Assembly: GCF_000981385.1 (NCBI RefSeq)
Contig: NZ_LATZ01000129.1
Location: forward strand, 1-64,000
Length of the DNA stretch: 64,000 nt
Reading direction: 5' to 3'
Source: Bacillus sp. SA1-12
GTDB taxonomy: Bacteria > Bacillota > Bacilli > Bacillales > Bacillaceae
The notes under the pieces are model-generated. The model had not been told where the DNA came from. It made no database searches and was given only the letters and a program-made list of their open reading frames with translations. Shown here in pieces: positions 1 to 8,545 of this stretch; the stretch's first letter is position 1; each line of letters starts with the position of its first letter. A program made the position numbers and the translations under genes.

Positions 1-124
1 GTGGGCTTAAAAGTTTATATCAAAGATATGAATTTCTACGTCAAACTTAATTGAACCGCCGTATACCGAACGGTACGTACGGTGGTGTGAGAGGTCGGGG
101 GTTAGTCACCCCCTCCTACTCGAT
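1..124 (+). mobile_element. 3' end of a group II intron (IIC-like), domains V and VI
   Basis: Bases 54-88 fold as a 34-nt domain V. The lower arms ACCGCCGTA and TACGGTGGT pair with one G-U, then comes a two-base CG bulge and an upper hairpin TACC-GAAC-GGTA. The catalytic triad position reads CGC, the triad known from class IIC introns such as the Oceanobacillus iheyensis one. Bases 90-124 form a domain VI-like helix (GGGGG/CCCCC, then GAG/CTC with an unpaired A in CCTACTC), ending in GAT near 124. The rest of the intron lies upstream of the window. The IIC assignment is inference. Confidence 0.8.
3..50 (+). CDS. C-terminal end of intron-encoded reverse transcriptase/maturase (partial)
   Basis: The frame beginning at base 3 gives a short basic tail, LKSLYQRYEFLRQT, and stops at 48-50, four bases before domain V. 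Intron-encoded proteins of this class usually stop immediately upstream of domain V, so position is the main argument. Frame 1 is also open to a stop at 52-54 (ending FYVKLN), so the frame choice is not certain. No catalytic RT motif is visible in so short a piece. Confidence 0.45.
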   Translation, partial: GLKSLYQRYEFLRQT

Positions 125-160
125 TATAAGGGACCTCCATTTTAGTTAAAATTTTAGTTG

Positions 161-209
161 AAAAAGGTGTTGTAAATTTCCTTCACAAGAGATGAACGAC
201 ACCTTTTTT
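161..209 (+). terminator. Rho-independent terminator downstream of the intron
   Basis: AAAAAGGTGTTGT pairs with ACGACACCTTTTTT across a 22-base loop and is followed by a T run. It lies in the 3' exon of the intron and would end whatever gene or intron transcript enters from the left. Confidence 0.7.
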
Positions 210-265
210 GTTATTTGTCTATTATTTATAATCAAAAAGCAAAATATAAGACACTATCTCGATAA

Positions 266-279
266 TGTAAGCGGTTACT
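266..279 (+). promoter_or_regulatory. cre-like / LacI-type operator upstream of the first ABC operon
   Basis: TGTAAGCGGTTACT matches 13 of 14 positions of the degenerate CcpA cre consensus TGWAARCGYTWWCW. It sits 55 bases before the start of the binding-protein gene, where CcpA repression of a sugar uptake operon would be expected. A private LacI-family regulator could use the same box. Confidence 0.55.
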
Positions 280-333
280 ATAAGCGGTATTTTCATAGAT
301 AATGAACACAAATACAAGAAAGGGGCTCAAGGA

Positions 334-1623
334 ATGGAACGATTAAAATCATTAGTTGCTGGATTATCCATTTCAATCCTGCTCTTTGCTGGTGCATGCA
401 GCGGCGGGTCAAGTGAAACAGGATCAAGTAGTAGTGATGGGGGGAATAAAGAGAACGTTGTGCTTGAATACTGGCACACATATAGTGATCAAGAAGAAGC
501 CATCTTGAAAGAAAAAATTAAGCCGTTGTTTGAAGAAGAACACCCTGGAATTGAATTAAAGCTGACTCGCATGCCATATGAGGGCTTAAAACAACAAGTA
601 ATCGCCGGTGTATCAGGCGGTGAAGCACCGGATTTAATGCGAATGGATATTGTCTGGGTATCTGAATTTGCTAAAATGGGCGCCTTGCAGGATGTAAGTT
701 CGTTTGAAGGATTTGAAGAAGTAAAAAACAGTGTGTTTGAATCAGCTATGACTACTAACTTATATGACGAAAAATATTATGGTGTACCTGTGAATACGAA
801 TACGAAAATTGCTATTTATAATAAAGAGTTATTAGAAAAAGCCGGATTTTCCGAAGCGCCAAAAACGATGGAGGAATTAAAAGAGGTTGCTAGAAAGGCT
901 GTCGTATCAGGTGCAAAAGGCGGTATTGGAATTGGGGGCAGCTATTCTTGGGGGTTCCTGCCCTATTTTTGGAGCTTAGGCGGTACGTTAACAAATGAGA
1001 ATTATACAAAATTTAATGGATATTTAAATAGTCCGGAAAGCATTGCGGCCGTTGAAGAAATTGCACAATGGCATCAGGATGGCCTTGTTGCTGCTACTAT
1101 TCTTGGCGGTGAACCAGGAGCATGGGATGGCATGAAGAACAATGAGTATTTAATGATTGACGATGGTCCATGGTTTTATAGTGTTTTAGGAAATGAAAAA
1201 GGAAGTAAATTCAATCCTATTGAGAAAACACTGAGCGGGTTAATTCCGGAAGGTCCAGGTGGAAGCCGTTCAGTTATCGGTGGGGAAAATTTGGTTATGT
1301 TCGCAGGATCTGAGCATCCAGAAGAATCGTGGACATTTGCTAAGTGGATGTTAACAGAAGAACCGCAAAAATTGATGGCCGAATCTGGTTTAATTCCAAC
1401 TAATATGAAAGCTGCGAATGACCCTGCTGTCTTAGAAAATCCTTATATTGCAAATTATGTGAAGCAACTGGAAACAGCAATGCCGCGGACGCCTATTCCT
1501 CAATGGTCAGAGGCTGAAAAAGTTATTAACTTGAATTTTGAAAAAGTAATAAGAGGAAAAATGAGTGCTAAAGAAGCGATGGACGATGCAGCAAAGAAGG
1601 CAGATGCCCTGCTTCAGAAGTAG
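334..1623 (+). CDS. Sugar ABC transporter substrate-binding lipoprotein
   Basis: A 429-residue extracellular solute-binding protein of family 1 (the maltose/multiple-sugar type). It would capture an oligosaccharide outside the membrane and hand it to the permeases encoded next. The N-terminus has a basic start, a hydrophobic stretch and a lipobox AGAC with Cys22 as lipid anchor, followed by a Gly/Ser-rich linker. The mature part shows the family patterns EYWHTY, APDLMRMD and GGENLVMF. An AAAGGGG box precedes the ATG by about 12 bases. It is the first gene of a transporter/two-component cluster and has a clear paralogue at 6955-8250. Substrate unknown; the GH66 gene nearby suggests isomaltooligosaccharides (inference). 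Confidence 0.9.
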   Translation: MERLKSLVAGLSISILLFAGACSGGSSETGSSSSDGGNKENVVLEYWHTYSDQEEAILKEKIKPLFEEEHPGIELKLTRMPYEGLKQQVIAGVSGGEAPDLMRMDIVWVSEFAKMGALQDVSSFEGFEEVKNSVFESAMTTNLYDEKYYGVPVNTNTKIAIYNKELLEKAGFSEAPKTMEELKEVARKAVVSGAKGGIGIGGSYSWGFLPYFWSLGGTLTNENYTKFNGYLNSPESIAAVEEIAQWHQDGLVAATILGGEPGAWDGMKNNEYLMIDDGPWFYSVLGNEKGSKFNPIEKTLSGLIPEGPGGSRSVIGGENLVMFAGSEHPEESWTFAKWMLTEEPQKLMAESGLIPTNMKAANDPAVLENPYIANYVKQLETAMPRTPIPQWSEAEKVINLNFEKVIRGKMSAKEAMDDAAKKADALLQK

Positions 1624-1630
1624 TTTGATA

Positions 1631-1682
1631 AAAGAAGGTACTTCACCAGGTTCTTTCATAAGCCGGTGTGAGTATCTTCTTT
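1631..1682 (+). terminator. Hairpin between binding-protein and permease genes
   Basis: AAGAAGGTACTTCACC pairs with GGTGTGAGTATCTTCTT with one bulge, and a short TTTC follows. Such hairpins commonly protect the binding-protein mRNA or partly stop transcription, so more binding protein than permease is made. A similar hairpin sits at the same place in the transporter at 61.7-64 kb. Confidence 0.55.
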
Positions 1683-1711
1683 CATGAAAAGAAATGGAAG
1701 GAGGGAGCTTT

Positions 1712-2680
1712 ATGCTGCCTAATCATGTTAAAAACAATGTTGACCATACTATTTCGATGGCCATTCCCAAAAAGCCTTTTTCAAAACGGTTTAAAACAGG
1801 TCTTAAGCAATGGATAGAGGTACTGCCTTTCCTTTTAATAGGGTTAGCAGGAGCAGGTGTTTTTGTCATCTACCCGTTAATGAAAGGGATTGTGATGAGC
1901 TTTCAGGATTACAAAATTATGCCTGGGGCAGAGAGCCCTTTTGTCGGTTTTGAAAACTATCAAAAGGCTTTTTCAGAACCAGCGTTTCTATATGCTGTTC
2001 GAAATACATTTTTAAATACAGTTGTCACAGTTCCAATCAATTGGTTTTTAGGTCTCTTTTTTGCATGTCTGATTAACTTGCAATTTGTAAAATACAAGAT
2101 TACTTTCAGGACACTGTACTATTTGCCGATTATCACGTCCTGGATTGTTGTTGCGTTTCTTTTTCGCTATTTATTCGCTGATGGTGTGAATGGCTTAATA
2201 AATTATGGACTCGTACATTTAGGAATGATAGATGAGCCGATCAGTTGGCTGCAAAACCAATGGACAGCAATGGTTGTCATCTGGTTATTTCATATTTGGA
2301 AGACGGTAGGCTGGACAGTTGTGATTTATTTAGCAGCATTGCAAGGAATACCAAAAAATTTATACGAAGCCGCTGCAATTGATGGTGCCAACGGCATTAA
2401 ATCTTTTAGACACATTACGATTCCAATGTTAGGTCCAATCACTGCATTTGTGTTCATTAACTTAATAATGGGTGCATTTAACTTCTTCCCGCAGGTATAT
2501 TTTATTACGAACGGAGGACCCATGGGGCAGACTGAGGTATTGCAAAGCATGATCTATAAAGAAGCGTTCAGCAATTTTAACTTTGGTTATTCTTCAGCCT
2601 TAGGAGTGATGATGGGGCTAACAATTTTCTTCATTACGTTTACCCAGCAGAAAAAACTTGGAAATCAACGTTTCATGTAG
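1712..2680 (+). CDS. Sugar ABC transporter permease, MalF/UgpA type
   Basis: A 322-residue inner-membrane permease. The start chosen is the ATG at 1712, because GGAGGG lies 6 bases before it; the in-frame ATG at 1694 lies upstream of that box and has no good site of its own. Hydrophobic segments begin near residue 35 (PFLLIGLAGAGVFVIYPLM) and continue to the end. The EAA loop, which contacts the ATPase, is present as YEAAAIDGANGIKSFRHITIPML. No ATPase gene is encoded in the cluster, so a shared MsmX-type ATPase probably energises it, as is known for several Bacillus sugar transporters. It is followed after 20 bases by its partner permease. Confidence 0.9.
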   Translation: MLPNHVKNNVDHTISMAIPKKPFSKRFKTGLKQWIEVLPFLLIGLAGAGVFVIYPLMKGIVMSFQDYKIMPGAESPFVGFENYQKAFSEPAFLYAVRNTFLNTVVTVPINWFLGLFFACLINLQFVKYKITFRTLYYLPIITSWIVVAFLFRYLFADGVNGLINYGLVHLGMIDEPISWLQNQWTAMVVIWLFHIWKTVGWTVVIYLAALQGIPKNLYEAAAIDGANGIKSFRHITIPMLGPITAFVFINLIMGAFNFFPQVYFITNGGPMGQTEVLQSMIYKEAFSNFNFGYSSALGVMMGLTIFFITFTQQKKLGNQRFM

Positions 2681-2700
2681 GCGTTTGGGGAGGGATGAAA

Positions 2701-3534
2701 ATGAAAGCAAATATATTAACAAAAATAATTGTTTATTCGGTTCTTATCCTTGGAGTTGTGATTTTTATAACGCCATTTGTGTACATGGTCTTAACAACAT
2801 TTATTAATGAAGCCTATTCTTTACCGCGCCCGCATGAAGTTTTTTCAGCAGTTCCTAATCTTGATAACTATGAAATTGTTTGGAATAAAAATAGTTTTTT
2901 CCGTTATTTTTTAAACAGCTTACTAGTTGCTGGGGTAGCGACGATTGGAAGTGTCTTTTTAGGAGCGATGACTGCCTATTCATTCGTACGGTTTACCTTT
3001 CCTGGAAAGGACGTTTTATTTAGAATATTCCTGTTTACAATGATGATTCCTCTTGTATTAGCCATCGTGCCTCAATTTACAGTCATTAAATCATTAGGTC
3101 TAGTGAATTCATATTGGGGTCTTTGGCTTATCTATGTCGGCGGCGGGGTTGTTGGCTCAACGTTCTTTTTACGCGGATTCTTCGAGACCGTTCCGAAAGA
3201 ACTGGAAGAATCCATTTTAATGGACGGAGGCGGAAACTGGACCATCTTTAAAAGAATCTATTTACCGCTTTCGAAGCCGGCTCTAGGAACAATGGCCATC
3301 TTCTCTTTTTCCGGTACGTGGGATGAGTATTTTGTTGCCTTAACCATCATCAAGGATGAAGCGATGAGGACATTACCTATTGCATTAATGATGTTTCAAG
3401 GGAAGTATGCAAGTAACTGGGCATGGATTTTTGCTGCTTCAATCATTGCCATTTTGCCAGTCATCATTGTATATATCATCTTCCAAAGGAAATTTGTCCA
3501 TGGCGGTCAATCTGAAGGAGCAATAAAAGGATAA
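2701..3534 (+). CDS. Sugar ABC transporter permease, MalG/UgpE type
   Basis: A 277-residue second permease subunit. The ATG at 2701 is preferred over the one at 2695, since GGGGAGGG at 2687-2694 leaves 6 bases to the former and none to the latter. Six hydrophobic segments are visible, from LTKIIVYSVLILGVVIF at the N-terminus to IIAILPVIIVYIIF at the C-terminus. The EAA motif reads ELEESILMDGGGNWTIF, slightly off the usual EAAxxDG. It forms the heterodimeric pore with the preceding gene product. An 87-base gap separates it from the sensor kinase gene. Confidence 0.9.
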   Translation: MKANILTKIIVYSVLILGVVIFITPFVYMVLTTFINEAYSLPRPHEVFSAVPNLDNYEIVWNKNSFFRYFLNSLLVAGVATIGSVFLGAMTAYSFVRFTFPGKDVLFRIFLFTMMIPLVLAIVPQFTVIKSLGLVNSYWGLWLIYVGGGVVGSTFFLRGFFETVPKELEESILMDGGGNWTIFKRIYLPLSKPALGTMAIFSFSGTWDEYFVALTIIKDEAMRTLPIALMMFQGKYASNWAWIFAASIIAILPVIIVYIIFQRKFVHGGQSEGAIKG

Positions 3535-3621
3535 AGCTCAAAAACTTAATCACTGCTTGCTTGATATGAAATCGGAATATATGATAAAAACAAGAATATT
3601 TGCACAAAGAGGGATTAAACA

Positions 3622-5394
3622 ATGATAAATGAACTTTTAAAAAAACGATTTGCTGCGAAAGTGATCGTTGCGATTCTTATTGTATGTTTAATCCCAACGA
3701 TATTTAGTAGTTTCTTTTTCTATCATTCTGCATCAGATATTGTAAAAGAAAATGTTAGAGAATCATCTCTTCAGATTGCCCGGCAAGCAGCTGATTCTCT
3801 TTCCTATATTTTTTCTAATGGCAGTGATATGGCAGACCTAATTTATAGTAATGAACGGATTCAAGAAATTGTAAAAAAAGATTTACAGGAAAGTCTTTCA
3901 CCCGCAGAATTTGAATCCAGCCAAGAATATATTACATCTTATTTAAACTCAACTATTTATTCCAGTTCTTTTGTAAGAATTATCTATGTATTAAAGGATA
4001 ACGGTACAAGCTGGGGGAGCGGCTCGTTTTCGCCGTTTAAATTATCGAAGGTAGACCTCCCTGAGCTGGATTGGGTAAAGAAATCAATTGAAAAAGATGG
4101 TGAATTAGTCTGGGAAGGACTTCAATACGACCATTTCAGCGGTGCAGGTGAAAATACGGATCTTGTTCTGCCTATAAGCCGGGTCATGAAGGATTTCGAT
4201 AACCTTCATAATATTGCCTATATCCAAGTTTGTTTGGACGGGAATGCCATCTTAGAAAAAATTAATCAATTAAAGTTAGGAAAAACAGGTCATTTTTTCG
4301 TTGTAGATGAAGAGGGTACTATAATGATAGATTCTGATATACAAACGATTAATTCTCCTGTTGAAAATAAAGATTTACGTAAGCACATCTTAAATAATAA
4401 GCAAGAGTTTCAATATAAAGAAAATAAAATTAATTATTATGGTGTTAAACAGCAAATTGGGAATGGCTGGTCAATTATAGGGGTTGTACCAGTAAGCGAA
4501 ATTACAGGTGAAATTTCAACGATCCAAAGGATCATCATCTTAGCTTCTGCATTGTTTGGAATTGTCGCTATATTTATTGGGGTTATACTAGCTAAAAGAG
4601 TGACTGAGCCAGTCAAAGTCCTTACAAATCAAATGAAGCTTGTTGGTAAAGGGAATTTTAATGTTCGAACGAGCGTGAATTCAACCGATGAAATCGGAAT
4701 GATGAGTATTCAGTTTAATAAGATGATCAACCAGGTTGAGCATTTACTGGACAAGGTGAAAGAGGAGCAGTTTCAAAAGCAGGAAGCGGAGCTGCGAGCG
4801 ATTAAACATCGGATCAACCCCCATTTTTTATTTAATACATTGAGTACAATCCGCTGGTTAGTACAATTCAAACAAACAGAGCGGGCAAATCATGCACTAT
4901 CGGCTTTATCTCTTTTGTTAGAAGCAAATATGGGCAAGACAGGTACGTTTATAACGATCAAAGAAGAGCTTGAAATGATTAAAAAGTTCATGGTTATTTT
5001 ACAAATTCGTTATGAGCAAACCTTTTTTTTGCATACTCAATTTGATAAAGGTTTAGAAGAATTTTTAATTCCACGAATGGTTTTACAGCCAATAGTTGAA
5101 AACGCCATTTTCCATGGAATTGTTCCTACGGGTCAAGAAGGGACAATTGCTATTTCTGGAAGGGAAATCAATAATGGTGTTGAAATCGAAATTCGGGATA
5201 ATGGCATAGGGTTTGATCATGAGTTACTAAAACAGCTAAAACAATCTCCTAATGAGACAAATTCATTTGTAGGAATCGGTTTGAGGCATGTGTATGATTC
5301 GATAAAGCTCTACTTTCATCAAGACTCAAAGGTGGAACTCCAAAGCAGCAAAGAAGGTACGATTGTGAAACTAATATTGATCCTTAAAAAGTAG
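3622..5394 (+). CDS. YesM-type sensor histidine kinase
   Basis: A 590-residue membrane kinase of the LytS/YesM class. Transmembrane helix 1 is at about 13-35, an extracellular dCache-like sensor region at 40-295, helix 2 at about 300-322 (IIILASALFGIVAIFIG), HAMP at 322-375, the His_kinase domain with phospho-acceptor His401 in INPHFLFNTL, then the ATPase domain with N-box Asn494 (VENAIFHG) and G-box Asp526 (RDNGIGFD). It would sense a sugar or a loaded binding protein outside the cell and phosphorylate the response regulator that follows 11 bases later. Its place inside an ABC operon fits control of sugar uptake. Confidence 0.92.
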   Translation: MINELLKKRFAAKVIVAILIVCLIPTIFSSFFFYHSASDIVKENVRESSLQIARQAADSLSYIFSNGSDMADLIYSNERIQEIVKKDLQESLSPAEFESSQEYITSYLNSTIYSSSFVRIIYVLKDNGTSWGSGSFSPFKLSKVDLPELDWVKKSIEKDGELVWEGLQYDHFSGAGENTDLVLPISRVMKDFDNLHNIAYIQVCLDGNAILEKINQLKLGKTGHFFVVDEEGTIMIDSDIQTINSPVENKDLRKHILNNKQEFQYKENKINYYGVKQQIGNGWSIIGVVPVSEITGEISTIQRIIILASALFGIVAIFIGVILAKRVTEPVKVLTNQMKLVGKGNFNVRTSVNSTDEIGMMSIQFNKMINQVEHLLDKVKEEQFQKQEAELRAIKHRINPHFLFNTLSTIRWLVQFKQTERANHALSALSLLLEANMGKTGTFITIKEELEMIKKFMVILQIRYEQTFFLHTQFDKGLEEFLIPRMVLQPIVENAIFHGIVPTGQEGTIAISGREINNGVEIEIRDNGIGFDHELLKQLKQSPNETNSFVGIGLRHVYDSIKLYFHQDSKVELQSSKEGTIVKLILILKK

Positions 5395-5405
5395 AGGTGA
5401 ATAAC

Positions 5406-6932
5406 ATGTATAACGTCATAATTGTTGATGATGAGCCTATTATTAGATTTGGGTTAAAATCCTCTATTAATTGGGAAAGGGAGAATCTCCAGTTACTAGG
5501 TGACTTTTCAAATGGTCAGCAAGCATTACAGGCGATGGAAAATACCAATCGTGTTGATATCCTTATTACTGATATTAAAATGCCTGTTATGGATGGATTA
5601 ACCTTAATGAAAAAGGCATTGAGATTAAACCCAAAGTTAAAGGTTGTGTTGGTTAGCAGCTATAATGAATTTGAGTATGTGAGGGAAGGTCTGACACATG
5701 GTGCAGTAGACTACCTCTTAAAACCAACTTTGGAACCGGAATCCTTTTTAATGACCATTCAAAAATGTGTACAAAAGATAGATGAAGAGCAAACGATTAA
5801 ACAAAAATTAGATATAGTTGAACGTACGGAGCAAATTCAGGAAAGAAAAAAATTTGAACTTGAGATGAAAAGAATTCTTTTTAAAAAACAGACGGAGAAT
5901 GATAACAGTATTACAGTGAGATGTCATCCTCCTTTCCTTGTCGTTTGCATGAGAATGAAACAAAGTGAATTGGTTGAAGAGAAGTATGGTTTTTTATATA
6001 AAAGTCTGATCTTTGAAGAAATCCAAGAAGGCTTTTATATGGAAGAAGATGGGGTTTGTTTTCCGATAGGGGAAAATGAGCTTTTGTTTTTTATAAAAAA
6101 AACAAGCGATCCTCTAGCTGTTACCCAACAATTAATAGCTAACATTGAAAAGCAGACAAAGATACCTTTTTCGTTTGGATATGATGTTATGACTGAATGG
6201 TCCGGCATATTTGACAGTTATAGGCGCAGTCTTTTTGCATCACAACGACACTTTTTTCATGAAAATGAACATGTTTTTTTATATCAAGCACCAGAGCAAA
6301 ATTCCTTTGAGCCCATTCGAAAAGGGCAAATAACGGGGCTTTTGCCGTATGAAGAAACTAAGATTAAATCCTTTCTACAGGAACGATATCAGCTATGGGC
6401 TAGTGAAAATATGACACCTGACGCAATTAAAAGTGAAGCATGTGATATTTTAACAACACTTTTTTTATCATTAGATCATGCATTATTAATGGAGAAATGT
6501 TCTGAAATAGAGGTATGCGAGTCTCTTAATGATCTTCGGCAACATTTAATGAATAAAATCGATGAATGTCACCAGCTATTATCAGGTCAGAAAAGTAAGC
6601 CTTATTCGGAAAACGAGCTTTTGGACAAAGCGCTTCACTATATTCATGAACATTATACACAAGATTTGACTCTCCAGAATGTTGCCGATCATATCCATAT
6701 AAGCAGAAATTATTTTAGTATCCTATTTAAACGATATCTTGAGCAAAATTTCATTGATTATGTCATTGATCTTAGAATCAAAAGGGCAAAGGAGCTATTA
6801 CTTCACACTACATTAAAGGTGTATGAAGTGGCTGGAAAATCAGGCTTCAATGATGTGAAATATTTTAGCAAGTTATTTAAAAAAGTAACCGGCCTATCCC
6901 CTGGAGATTTTAGAATTCATCAACAGAAGTAA
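5406..6932 (+). CDS. YesN-type response regulator, receiver plus AraC DNA-binding domain
   Basis: A 508-residue regulator. The receiver occupies about residues 1-120, with phospho-acceptor Asp56 in LITDIKMPVMDG and a lysine in YLLKPT. A variable middle part spans 140-400, and a C-terminal AraC/XylS double helix-turn-helix covers 410-508 (HISRNYFSILFKRYL, then KVTGLSPGDFR). The start chosen is the ATG at 5406, because AGAGGTG overlapping the end of the kinase gene is correctly spaced for it; GTG at 5397 lies inside that box. It probably activates the flanking transporter promoters. Close spacing implies co-translation with the kinase. Confidence 0.92.
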   Translation: MYNVIIVDDEPIIRFGLKSSINWERENLQLLGDFSNGQQALQAMENTNRVDILITDIKMPVMDGLTLMKKALRLNPKLKVVLVSSYNEFEYVREGLTHGAVDYLLKPTLEPESFLMTIQKCVQKIDEEQTIKQKLDIVERTEQIQERKKFELEMKRILFKKQTENDNSITVRCHPPFLVVCMRMKQSELVEEKYGFLYKSLIFEEIQEGFYMEEDGVCFPIGENELLFFIKKTSDPLAVTQQLIANIEKQTKIPFSFGYDVMTEWSGIFDSYRRSLFASQRHFFHENEHVFLYQAPEQNSFEPIRKGQITGLLPYEETKIKSFLQERYQLWASENMTPDAIKSEACDILTTLFLSLDHALLMEKCSEIEVCESLNDLRQHLMNKIDECHQLLSGQKSKPYSENELLDKALHYIHEHYTQDLTLQNVADHIHISRNYFSILFKRYLEQNFIDYVIDLRIKRAKELLLHTTLKVYEVAGKSGFNDVKYFSKLFKKVTGLSPGDFRIHQQK

Positions 6933-6954
6933 GCAAGCGGAAGGGAAATGCAAA

Positions 6955-8250
6955 ATGCTCCAACTCCTAATGATTATATTATTGTTCCTATTATCCCTAA
7001 TGTCAGGTTGCGGAAATCAAACAATCATTGATGATCGTCACCCTACAATGACAATTGAAGAAAAAGCACCTGTTCAGATCGAGATTTGGCATACGTATAG
7101 TGAGGAAGAAACAAGAATCTTTGAAAACGAATTGATTCCTTTATTTGAGAAAGAATATCCGGAAATCGATGTAAAGCCTGTACGTCAACCATACAATGAA
7201 CAATTAAAGTCAGCGCTTATTTCAAGAGCTTCAGTAAATAGGAAACCAGATATCATAAGAATGGATATTACATGGGTCCCTAAATTTGCTGAACTTCAAC
7301 TTTTATATCCTGTTAGTCAATTTGCAGATTTTAAAAAAGTGAAGGAGCGTTTTTATGAAGCTCCTCTAGCATCAAACTTATATGACCAAAAATATTACGG
7401 TCTTCCTTTAAATACAAATACTAAGGCTGCGATTTATAATAAAGAATTGCTGAAAGAGGTTGGTTTATTAACTCCGCCTAAAACGATGGATGAGTTAATT
7501 CGAGTTGTTAAGGAACACAATCTTAAGATTGGGATGACACATATTTCTTCATGGGGAAGCTTATCCTATTTTTACGGGCTCGGAGGCAAGTTAACGGATC
7601 CTTCCTATACTAAAGCCTCTGGTTTCCTTGATAGCAAGGAAAGTATTGCAGCCATCAAGAAATTGGTTGAATTATATCAAAGTTCGAATCTTCCTCCGCA
7701 AATCATTAGTGGCTACCCAGAAACATGGCAAAGCATTAGAAGCGGAAACTATTTTATGATTGATGATGGACCATGGTTTTATAGTGTGCATTCATTGGAG
7801 GAGATTGCTTTATTAAATGAACAAGCTGTTTCTGCTCCTTTTCCTAGTAATGGAGGTCCATCATCCATCTTAGGTGGTGAAAATATTGTCATTACAAAAG
7901 GTTCGAAACATCCTGAAGCAGCATGGACCTTTATTAAATGGATGACCACTGCGACCCCGCAAAAATCTTTATTGCATGCCGGTTTATTACCGACAAATAA
8001 ACATGTTGAGGTATCAACAATTATTCAACAGTTCCCCTATTATAAAAGTTATATAGACAGTATTGATCAAACATTCCTGCGTCCTCCTGTAGCTGAATGG
8101 GATGAAATTGATGAAGTTTACTATCACTATATTAGGCTTATCTTTACTCAAAATATCAGTGTAGAAGAGGGATTAAAAAAAGCAGCAATAGAAATTGATC
8201 GATTGCTAAATGCTAAAAAGAATGTTAAAAACGGGGAACATAATTTATAA
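6955..8250 (+). CDS. Second sugar-binding lipoprotein, paralogue of the first
   Basis: A 431-residue family 1 binding protein with a lipobox MSGC (Cys19). It aligns with the protein at 334-1623 over most of its length: EIWHTYSEEE against EYWHTYSDQE, RMDITWVPKFAEL against RMDIVWVSEFAKM, LYDQKYYGLPLNTNTKAAIYNKE against a nearly identical run, and MIDDGPWFYSV in both. It sits directly after the response regulator and has no permease of its own. It may widen the transporter's specificity, or be the periplasmic-side ligand sensor for the YesM-like kinase, as in known binding protein/kinase/regulator three-part systems. The role is inference; the homology is visible. Confidence 0.88.
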   Translation: MLQLLMIILLFLLSLMSGCGNQTIIDDRHPTMTIEEKAPVQIEIWHTYSEEETRIFENELIPLFEKEYPEIDVKPVRQPYNEQLKSALISRASVNRKPDIIRMDITWVPKFAELQLLYPVSQFADFKKVKERFYEAPLASNLYDQKYYGLPLNTNTKAAIYNKELLKEVGLLTPPKTMDELIRVVKEHNLKIGMTHISSWGSLSYFYGLGGKLTDPSYTKASGFLDSKESIAAIKKLVELYQSSNLPPQIISGYPETWQSIRSGNYFMIDDGPWFYSVHSLEEIALLNEQAVSAPFPSNGGPSSILGGENIVITKGSKHPEAAWTFIKWMTTATPQKSLLHAGLLPTNKHVEVSTIIQQFPYYKSYIDSIDQTFLRPPVAEWDEIDEVYYHYIRLIFTQNISVEEGLKKAAIEIDRLLNAKKNVKNGEHNL

Positions 8251-8289
8251 TCGTTCAACTATTTCCTTTTTTGAATATACTCATGGATT

Positions 8290-8332
8290 AAAAGGGTTCT
8301 TGAAATTTTATTTATTTCAAGGACCCTTTTAT
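8290..8332 (+). terminator. Terminator after the ABC/two-component operon
   Basis: AAAGGGTTCTTGAAA pairs with TTTCAAGGACCCTTT around a loop of about 11 bases, followed by TATTTC. It closes the transcription unit that began before 334. Confidence 0.75.
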
Positions 8333-8443
8333 TTCAAAAATAAAATCGAGATGAATGAAGAAAGATAAGTGATGTTTAGTTGAATTGATGCAGATAGCAT
8401 TTATTCTAAATTAGTGTGTTATATTCCTGAATTGGTGTCTTTA

Positions 8444-8457
8444 GTTAAGCGTTTTCG
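8444..8457 (+). promoter_or_regulatory. Weak cre-like box before the oxidoreductase gene
   Basis: GTTAAGCGTTTTCG keeps the central AAGCGTTTTC of a cre box but matches only 11 of 14 consensus positions. It lies about 90 bases upstream of the start at 8546, a reasonable place for a catabolite operator. No other recognisable element was found in this 290-base gap apart from the terminator. Confidence 0.3.
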
Positions 8458-8545
8458 ATATTGGTATTCTCCTCTTTTGCCGATCATTTTACAATAAATA
8501 GTATAGCTAAGATGAGTTGGCTTTACTTATAAAGGAGGATTGGAC

